NCBI GenBank assembly: GCA_003260075.1
Contig: QLIY01000031.1
Coordinates: 297,652-361,651, forward strand
Source: Phallusia mammillata
Lineage: Eukaryota > Chordata > Ascidiacea > Phlebobranchia > Ascidiidae
Reading direction: 5' to 3'
Length of the DNA: 64,000 nt
Notes under the pieces: generated by a model
Database searches by the model: none
Seen by the model: only the letters and a program-made list of their open reading frames with translations
Told to the model about the DNA's origin: nothing
Program-made: the position numbers and the translations under genes
Shown: piece after piece, positions 56,201 through 64,000 of the stretch
Layout: each line of letters opens with the position of its first letter
Position numbering within the stretch: the stretch's first letter is position 1

Positions 56201-59200
56201 GAGTCTAGAATAAGTGCGATAACGAACATTAATAATTTTTTTACAAAACAAGTTTTTGCAAAACGAGTGCATAACCGTATTTTGCATATCTAGGGTTAGC
56301 ATTCATGGACATTATTTTATATCTAGCGTTAGCATTCATGGACATTATTTCATTCGTAACTTGTCATTTTTACTTTACGCGCCATTCAAACGCACTGTTT
56401 TTCGAATTGGCCTGAAAACTGGAAACAACGTTATTTTATTTCACACCCAGGGCATCTCTATACTTAATACGTAGTTTTTAGCATTATTTTCGTTTTACCA
56501 TTTTAAAACACTGTGATATTTTGTCAAGTCCCAACCTTTTGAAAACCACCATAGAACTCGTCTAAACATTGACAGAAGTCCTTGTTTGCGCACCTGATGA
56601 GTTGATGGGTTTATTTCATCACCTACAATTTACAAAAATAAATAAAAAACGTGATTATGTAAATGGTTTTAGTCCTCATTCTTGCTTTTCGTACTTGTTA
56701 TATTTACAGAATGTTTGAGTTACTAAACATATCAACTTTCATGGTAGTTGCACTTGCATTTCAATAACGGTATGCGCTAAAGAAAAATGAGATAACAGCT
56801 TGTTTCTCGGTGGTATTGTAGCAACTCAGCACGTGAAAACATTGGGCATTATCAGTTTTATTCAGCACATACCGTTCTTATAATAGAAGTGCAAAGATGA
56901 TGACACATAAACTTTAAACCAGAATCTCCCAGATGATTACTCTGTGGATGAAGACTGTAATAAACCTTATGCTTACTGATTCAAATTTACTAAATCATTA
57001 AGCCATCCAACCTTATGAATTGAGATAATATATTTCGCCGATGCTGCATCTAAAGGCAAGCACAAGAGTATCAATTTATCTCGATGAATGACGCGAATAA
57101 AGTGCATAGCGAAGGTTTTGCAAAATTACCACGCGTGCGGAATTAAAATTTCCTGGCTATCTTGCTACATACCTCGACCGTATGTATTGCTATGACAAAC
57201 AGTGGTGTTTACTATTTTCGCCGTTTAATCGTTTTTGCATTCTGTGAATTACGTACTCAGCAATGGCATATGTTTGATACAGTTCACACTGTTTGGCCTA
57301 GAGTATTGTAAACAGGGATTTTGGATTATATTCTCTAACCTTCTTTGTCTCCGAGCAAAAGTCCACACATGAATCGTCGAACCATGGACCAGTGACTTTC
57401 ATTAACCACTTGGTGGATGACGTCGTGAAACTCGGAATCAGGCATGAACATGCAGATGTACATTGCAGAAAACATCTCCTGCAATGTCTGGTGCATAAAG
57501 TAGAAGATTGCCCTGTCACCCTCAAATAGCCTCGGGCAAAGAGCTGCCTTGATGACAAAATCCTGTATATTTACATCTTTTAGGCCAGCATTTTTTATAT
57601 CGGTGTTTGCAAACACAACGATTCGGCGAACCATACCATCGTAAGCCATTTTACCAACTGGTTGGACAAGATGGCAAAACTGTAAACCTTGTTTGTGAAC
57701 AGAGGTTTCTAACTGAAGCAAGACTTTTTTGAAAACCTTGGTCATGGTGTTTACTTGATTTACATCGCCATGCAAACCAGAGTAAACCACAAACTGTAAC
57801 AGCATTGGGTTGTGGCAGAGTTGAATTAGCTGTGGTGAATTAGTGTGCAACGTTTTCCACAAAACATCTGCCTCACTCTCGGCAAATGCAAAAAATAGCT
57901 TTTGCATGCCATCTGTTGGAAGATCACCAACAACAACTGTGAGTTTGGGACGCAAGACAATTGGCAAAGAAAGAATGGAATGAGGCCGAGACGTGAAAAT
58001 AAGCAGGGATTTACTGAAAAAAATTTTACAACAAAGATTGGCTATAAGCTCCTGAATCGGTAAAGCAGTGTCATACGACACATTGGCTGGCTTTTCGTTG
58101 CTTAGGGACCAAGTACTTTGATCGTAACCATCAAAGACAAACACGCATTTTTCTTGGTTGTTTAGCATCCATTCAAACGCATTATCTCTAGTTGTCTGGT
58201 CTACATCTTTAAACGGAAGATCAACTAAGAGTTGTTGAAGAGTAAGGGTCTGATAACCCAAATCCATAAATCTCAAAAAAATGACAAAGAAATTGGCGAA
58301 TTTTGCCAATTTCTTAGCCAATGTGGTCTTTCCACAGCCTGGGGGACCAATAAGAGCAAGAAACCGGATACCCATCATTGTAGCTAGTAAATTATCAAAC
58401 TCAATACTTTTCGAAAAATCAAACTTCGCCATTTTCTTTTCGTGCATGGATGAGCTGAAAGGCTCTTTTTCGTGTGGCTCCTTCATATTGAAGATGTCGC
58501 TTTCGGCCAAGTTCTGTCGAACTTCGGGAAGTTTGGACTGATCTACAGTCAAACCACGTATAGCCACTTCGGTTTCCAGTTTTGTCACCTGGTGTTGTTG
58601 AATTGCATCTGCAGCTTGTTTAAGAACGTTTTCTGCATACAAACACCAAAAACACATGTGAGGTAATCATTATGTTAAAAAGTCTTCAAATTATCCATAG
58701 TCATGTGCCCACACTAACATTACAACTGTTTGTGCCTGTTTTTGAGATATTTTTGAAACTTGAAGTCTGCAGTTTGCCATGTATATATTGAGGAAATAAC
58801 TAGGGGGTTGTCCTAAATGCTACGAATCAGTTTCTTTCACTCTGGCATTTGTTTACCTGGTTGGGAAGCTGGAGGTAATTTGGCTGATGGATGATCAGCC
58901 TCAATGTTGCCAGGTTGTTGATAATGGTGATGATGGTGATGGTGAGTATCGCCAACATGCAGGTTCTTAAAAACACAATCCGGTTGATTTTGCGTGTTTA
59001 ATCGCTTTTGTTGCTACCAATTGTTTGAGTTTTTTTTTTCTGTCTATGAATGCGGCTTATTTATATATATTTCTGCAATAACCACGTAATAAATCAAAAC
59101 ATTTAGGGCTCGGAATCACGTATTGCGTTGTCAAGACGCAACCGGTAACCCAAAACGTTACAGATTGGGTTGTATAAATAGAAAGTAATAAACGCAAGGC

Positions 59201-59922
59201 GTTTTGCGGAGAAGTGAAGCATCACGTTTGAGGGGAGTTTCGCAAACTAGAGTAATATTTACAAACGAACTAACCGCATTTTCTTAGCGTTGCCAAACGA
59301 ACGAGCCATTTCCTGCGCGATGTCACGAAACGTCAGCGTGTGATTGCATGAAATTAGACTATTTGTAATCCCTATTAAAAAGGCGGCCCAAGCAGCAGCG
59401 GAGATGCACGTTCTTGTAAGAAACCCTCAGCGTAAAATTAAAAACCCACGTCAATTGTTTGTCTAAAATGGTTTTCCTGATTTGGCACAGTTATACAGTG
59501 CGGAACTGTATTTACTTAAAAGCCGGTATTACACGTTCTGGTTGATACACAGTTACCCGAACAAATCGCACCATGACGTTGTTTCCGGTTTTAATACTAT
59601 GACTCACAACTTCGGTTCCTCGTATTGGCGTTCAAAGCTGTTGAAAGCGTTTCCTGGTTGGCGTGTACACAAACTTGCACCTAATATCGTTGCTCCCTAA
59701 TAGTCTACTGCTTTTCCGATTACAATTACGATTAAAACCGTGGAACGGTGATTTTTTATGCAGAGAGCGATTGCATTTACTAGCCTGAATTTAAACATAA
59801 TGAAACTGAAACACACTAACCTCAACTTTCTGGATGATCCCAACATTCTTGATATTGTCATCATGCTGGATGTTGTCAACAGGCTTGTTGTGGCAACCAC
59901 TTGGTCTCGCTTCTTCCGACAT
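53298..59922 (-). CDS. NACHT-LRR receptor NLR-A
   Basis: STAND-class intracellular receptor; NLR proteins sense danger or microbial cues and oligomerise through NACHT. Exons: 59922-59821, 58965-58857, 58632-57340, 56622-56536, 55371-55300, 54473-54238, 53996-53835, 53694-53533, 53321-53298; 748 residues, all phases agree. Walker A GPPGCGKT at 166-173; Walker B FVFDGYDQ near 235-242; sensor TSRP at 284-287; winged-helix FMHQTLQEMFSAMY near 449-462. LRRs follow from about residue 555: one 236-nt exon and two 162-nt exons, then a short tail ending STIVFY. The N-terminus is Asp/Asn-rich, then His-rich (THHHHHHHY), and I recognise no Death, CARD or PYD fold. The start ATG at 59922 is a choice; the frame stays open to 60102 upstream. 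Its neighbour NLR-B is a close paralogue in the same orientation. Confidence 0.85.
53533..54473 (-). other. LRR exon series of NLR-A
   Basis: Exon 54473-54238 has DIQECSDDEKDSLAKFLPL, then LDLRRCNMNLDSLKMICEGI. Exons 53996-53835 and 53694-53533 are each exactly 162 nt and phase 0-0, encoding 54 residues: LDLGGNYFG or LDLSLNEFG, then EVKIISGCL or GVKIISGCL, then a LWL..CGIS repeat. This is the ribonuclease-inhibitor style LRR with two repeats per exon. Introns between them are also similar, so the unit duplicated with flanking intron. Confidence 0.88.
55512..56195. mobile_element. hAT-type element in NLR-A intron
   Basis: Ends CAGGGGTGGCCAACC and GGTTGGCCACCCCTG, with a perfect 8-bp duplication ATCTAGAG (55504-55511, 56196-56203). 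AGAGCCACATTT blocks follow the left end and GAGCCGC blocks precede the right. 684 bp, no transposase frame. Confidence 0.9.
56285..56346. repeat. Short direct repeat in NLR-A intron
   Basis: GTTAGCATTCATGGACATTA occurs at about 56295 and again about 33 bases later at about 56328, a two-copy tandem with near identity. Confidence 0.6.
57340..58632 (-). other. NACHT domain exon of NLR-A
   Basis: One 1293-nt exon encodes the whole ATPase core and winged-helix region. The visible order is P-loop, Walker B with Asp-Gly-x-Asp-Gln, the sensor-1 like LLIFTSRPHS, and FMHQTLQEMFSAMY, the usual winged-helix motif of NLRs. It starts in phase 1 after a TTTGTATGCAG acceptor and ends at GAAG followed by GTTAGA. 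Confidence 0.9.
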
Positions 59923-61767
59923 TTCTAGGCTTTTGACATATCTTTTAGCAGTATGGTATTTAGAGGTGTACAAACGTCCTAGTTTAAAGTTGATCAGTGA
60001 AATATTCGATAGTAATTGTGGAAATTCCCTCATAAGAGGAGTCCCGAAGACACAACATTTGTTGTTACCCTTACATTTGAAATCAATAGTGTTGGCTACC
60101 AAAATTATGTGACAATGCTGTTATTAAGCAGTTAACACAGCCGTTTTCTTTTAGCACAAACATCTCGTTTCGACAACATGTTCAGTAGAGAACGGCTGAT
60201 GGATGTTTCTGAAAACTGAAAAAATTCTCCTCCCAAATTTTGCAAAAAAATCGAGGCCTATGGGAGACAAGAGTTTATTTTTTACGTTTTACATGTCAGT
60301 AGCATGGCAATTTTGTCGTTTTTTGACATAAGAAATGATATTTCAACAATTACATTTTGTGGCGTCAGAAAGAGCACGGTGCATTTTTTTGGGGTTTTAA
60401 ACAACGTGTCCTATTATCGCCGTCGAGACCCTACCTAGGGCAGTCGGTCTCATTACCCTGTCAGATGATGGGTATAACATTCATAGGCATATACATGTTA
60501 AAACGAAAAATTTGTACTACATCGCACATGGTATTATACCACAACCACAAGCCCTAACATCAGCCCCCAAACATATAATGAATAGCAAGCAAAAATGAAC
60601 ACAAATCCTTTCATTGTTTTGAATGGAATAGACGTAATAGTAAACCACGATGTCCATATTACAACATAAAAGCAAACTTGCTTCAATTTTCTTACCAAAA
60701 TAACCCTTTAAATTGCTGAATCTTTCATACTCTTACTATTTGCTAACAGTATTTCTCGACAACAACACAATACTCCAAGATCCGCACTGACTAACTATAA
60801 CTAAATTTTGTTACTCCACTTACATTTACCACTGACAAACAGCTTTGAGAATCGTTACGTAGCCTGTATTGGATTTAGAAAAGCAAAGATTAAAGCTGCT
60901 TGCAAATTTGTTTGCTGAAACTATGTTCAAAAAATGTCAGGCTAAATAAGTGGTGCCTGCTGTGTGACGATTATGGTAATGAGGCTATAACAGTTTTAAG
61001 CATTTCCTGCACGTGTAGATTGCCATCATATTATCGTGCACACTGTTTACATTAACGCCTGTATTTTCGTGTGCACAACATTTCATAGAACAATAGGACA
61101 CTCGATTCGAAGTTTTAACATGTCCGCTTTATTAAACAAGACTCACAGTAAGTCTTAACACATGCACAAATTTACCCGCTTAAATGTGCAAACAAGGTTA
61201 ATTTTATTTTTGTACAGGCGGTTAACGAATCATTGTTATTTTACAACCGTTGATGCTTTTATGAAAATGGTGACCCCAAAACGTAATGAACTGTTTTCAT
61301 ATTCCCTTGTTTTTATATGCATAAGAAAGAACACAAGTTGCGGTGTTCTCACATACCTTGCCTGAGCCTGCATAGACATGATCCCGTTGCCAATTTGCAC
61401 AAACTATAATATAACAAAAAAAGATTGAAAGAGGGGTACTGGTTTTGGGTATTAGGCTACCAACACATTTCACTACAATCCAAAAACGCGAAACCGATAA
61501 TGACCAGAAATGATCACGTTGTTGTGCAATGTGCATCTACGCTTACAGAAAAAAAAACTATCAAATTTTGCTCATTATTTATTTTGTGCAAAATGCTTTT
61601 GTCTGAACATCATTTAAATCTTTCATACCAATTCTGTTTATTAGCACAAGCATCGCGATAAACAGCAAAAAAATAAGAAAAGCAGAAAAGCGAAGTTCAT
61701 GTTAATAAATGTTTTGAAAATTTAAATTCCCTGGAATTATTTTCATCGCGACGAAATCATGGACTCA
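59923..61767. other. Spacer between NLR-B 3' end and NLR-A 5' end
   Basis: Contains the 3' UTR of NLR-B (to about 61630) and the upstream region of NLR-A. An open frame upstream of the chosen NLR-A start (to 60102) could be extra coding or 5' UTR sequence. I see no other gene, transposon end or repeat with support. Confidence 0.45.
61637..61642 (-). terminator. Candidate poly(A) signal of NLR-B
   Basis: Minus-strand AATAAA about 126 bases past the stop, within the same conserved context as the NLR-A signal at 53178-53183. Confidence 0.45.
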
Positions 61768-62973
61768 TTAAAAATAGAACCTTATAGTTGATTTCTGAAA
61801 ATACAACAAAACCCCTTTATGACATTAAATGAAAATACTAGGTGAAAATATGTTACAAAGTCAAATGACCAAAAACTTTAAATTTCGTAATAATATGACG
61901 TAACTATGCTGCGACGTAATCGTGTTTACGTCATCATTATTTTTACCAGACGACTCGGTGTTTTGAAAGTTTAAACTAAAAGTCGAACAAACGAACTTAC
62001 GGGAAGTCCGAGTCTTTTCAGTTCTTTGCGTAAAATCTGTTTCCCATCTTCAGAAATCCCGCAATTCCACAGCCACAATCCCCCAACTTTGTTTAAAATA
62101 ACAGAAATTATTTTGACTCCCTCATCTCCGAAGTTGCTGCCACTCAGCCCAAGAATTTCCATCTGTGCAAGATTTCATGATTATTTGTTGCAAATTTATT
62201 TAATTAAATAATCGTAAATGGCATGATGTCACATGATGAGTGACATCATTGTGTAATTTATTTATGGTAATTTACTTTCAGGTTTTGTAATATTACTAAA
62301 ATATCCTACCGGCGTTTCCAGTTTCCTTATTTCTCCGCATAAAACTTCCAAACCAGTCACAGAAATTCCGCAATTCACCAGATACAATCTCTTAACTTTG
62401 TTTAAAATAACAGAAATTATTTTGGCTCCCTCATCTCCGAACTTGTTGCTATTCAGATTAAAAGATTCCATCTGTGCAAGATTATAAGATTATTTGTTGC
62501 AAATGTATTAAAAAGTCGTAAAAGGTATGATGTCACGTGATAAGTGACGTCATTGCGTTATTGTTTATTTAATCGACGTATAGGTTTTGTAATGTTACTA
62601 AAATATCCCACCGGTGTTTCTAGTTTCTTTATTTCTCCGCATAAAACTTCCAAAGCAGTCGCAGAAATCCCGCAATCCCAAAGATCCAATTTTTCAACTT
62701 TGTTTAAAATAACAGAAATTATTTTGGCTCCCTCATCTCCGAACTCGTTGAAACTCAAATCAAGAGATTTTATCTGCGCAAGGTTTTATGATTATTTGTT
62801 GCAAATGTTTTCGGACAATTGGCTAAAAACTACATTCTATGCAGTTGTGAATTTAACTTGTGTCGTAATAAACTTTAAAAAAATATTCTTAACCGTTGCA
62901 ATACAGTTTCCGGTTATCAACAAAATCACAAAACTTATCCAAAACAAAATGTTATAAAACTTGCGAATAACCT

Positions 62974-63017
<44 letters not shown>

Positions 63018-64000
63018 ATCTTCAGTGAATCCAAGTTCAGGTTGCATTGGGAAAGATTCAGCTCCTCAACAGGTCCACACAACCTCGGAAGGGTTTGAGC
63101 CAAAGCATGAGCTGTACTAGATGTGATGGAAGTGTCGTTAAAATAAAACTTCAAGGGGAGAAACTTTGCAAAAGAATCTTTCTCATCATCCGAGCATTCC
63201 TGGATGTCAGTCAGCAAACCTAAAAAAATATTGAAAAACTTAAGACCTTGTGAATTAAAACCATAGTACGCCAAGCCTATTAAAGGCGCGTAATCAGCTG
63301 GTCCCCCAAGCATTCACATATGGCAAGGCACAGGCTGGAAAAATCTAGCCTGCGGTGGGATTCGAACCCACTTTGCGGGACTCTCGCTCTACCAACTGAG
63401 CTCCAAAGGTTCAGTGGAAAATCCGCCGTACGTTGAATCACGAGCACCATTGCCTGCCTTGTATGCTGCACATGTCAGCTTCGACGCTTCAGGCCTGATT
63501 CCAGTATGAATATGTTTATCTTTGTTAATTAAAAACGTTGAAAAGGATAATTTCAAGTTTAATATGACAAATATAGTTGGCAATCCAGCACTAAAGGTCA
63601 GTATGTTATTCTTTATGCGTGGTTTTTCTTTCGCTTGTAAAAAGCATTTTTGATGATAAATTCCAACTTACCTGTTTATCTGTCGTAGATCCTTGTTGGG
63701 CTCAAATACTTTCAAACATTATAAACCGTCACTGAGTATAAATAATAAACACAGCAAAAATGCGAGAGAAAATTTCCTAGTTTGACCTCAAAAAATATCT
63801 AGAATAATTTGGATTGAAAAACAAAACATCCAATAATTATAACTAAACCTAAAATAATCTTTTCGGAACATTTATGACTGATAAACATCCCTATTACTAT
63901 ACGTTGTTAACATAAAAATATACTCTTACCTATCAGTTGATGTTTAGAAATGTCGGCTTTCATGAATTGATTGAGCTTGTTGCGAAATTTGGTAAGCTTA
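61768..64000 (-). CDS. NACHT-LRR receptor NLR-B (3' part only)
   Basis: Paralogue of NLR-A entering from the right edge. Exons seen: 64000-63930 (partial), 63219-62972, 62773-62612, 62471-62310, 62162-62001, 61794-61768. The first reads KFRNKLNQFMKADISKHQ, matching NLR-A KFRNKLIEFMKTDISKHQ. The second carries DIQECSDDEKDSFAKFLPL. Three 162-nt LRR cassettes follow, one more than NLR-A. The tail ends STIRFYF. Phases agree throughout. The second exon contains a 43-base G run on the plus strand that would encode about 14 prolines where NLR-A has MICEGISKLEY; the exon is 12 nt longer than in NLR-A, so the frame survives. Whether this gene is intact depends on that run and on exons outside the window. 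Confidence 0.8.
62974..63016. repeat. 43-base G homopolymer inside an NLR-B exon
   Basis: An uninterrupted run of G on the plus strand (C on the coding strand). It sits at the 3' end of the NLR-B exon equivalent to 54473-54238 of NLR-A and replaces about 35 bases of that exon. Such runs are prone to slippage and to sequencing error, so its length is uncertain. Confidence 0.9.
63285..63420 (-). repeat. tRNA-derived SINE-like sequence in NLR-B intron
   Basis: On the minus strand, GAGCTCAGTTGGTAGAGC is a full tRNA D arm and A box, and GTGGGTTCGAATCCCAC a full T arm and B box. Only 14 bases separate them, so the anticodon arm is missing, and the acceptor stem does not pair. It is therefore a tRNA-derived SINE head or a truncated tRNA pseudogene, not a working tRNA. 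The body continues down to about 63285. Confidence 0.7.

Noticed and set aside
62544..62957. Plus-strand open frame of 137 codons
   Set aside because: It is antisense to the NLR-B LRR exon and its intron.
63330..63420. Functional tRNA gene on the minus strand
   Set aside because: The anticodon arm is missing and the acceptor stem does not pair.

Overview
This is animal nuclear DNA: AT-rich, with split genes, GT-AG introns mostly of 0.1-1 kb, and many short DNA transposons. The gene set (a DENN/myotubularin SBF protein, a UBAP2-lingerer protein, pygopus, NACHT-LRR receptors), the small introns and the very high density of non-autonomous hAT-type elements fit an invertebrate deuterostome. An ascidian tunicate of the Ciona kind is my best guess, but this is inference. 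I saw no bacterial operon, CRISPR array or complete RNA gene.

Layout. (1) 375-25198, minus strand: the first 28 coding exons of a SET-binding-factor gene (SBF1/SBF2, also called MTMR5/MTMR13), from the start codon through DENN and GRAM into the pseudophosphatase. The rest lies off the left edge. (2) 25199-29199: head-to-head intergenic space with one MITE. (3) 29200-49113, plus strand: a complete 32-exon UBAP2/UBAP2L/lingerer gene (UBA domain, RG-rich tract, UBAP2 signature, long Ser/Gln-rich tail). (4) 50186-51316, minus strand: pygopus, one uninterrupted coding exon, tail to tail with the previous gene. (5) 53298-59922, minus strand: a complete NACHT-LRR receptor (NLR-A). (6) 61768-64000, minus strand: the 3' part of a paralogue (NLR-B) in tandem with NLR-A.

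I joined exons by eye from reading frame, splice signals, phase and similarity to remembered family members. In all four spliced genes every joined exon keeps phase. The reading frames total 4170 nt (SBF, partial), 4035 nt (UBAP2), 2247 nt (NLR-A) and 1131 nt (pygopus). Start-site choice is least sure for NLR-A.

The introns and spacers hold at least ten elements with hAT-style termini and 8-bp target duplications. Among them are a nested insertion in the largest SBF intron and two copies of one family that still carry scraps of a transposase C-terminus. Other items are a perfect 33-bp TIR element with a tRNA-like promoter box inside, tRNA-like SINE heads, a 200-bp tandem duplication, a G43 homopolymer inside an NLR exon, and a single N flanked by a duplicated 32-bp segment that looks like an assembly join. 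The genes do not form one pathway. SBF belongs to phosphoinositide/Rab regulation, UBAP2 to RNA granules and ubiquitin binding, pygopus to Wnt transcription, and the NLRs to innate sensing.
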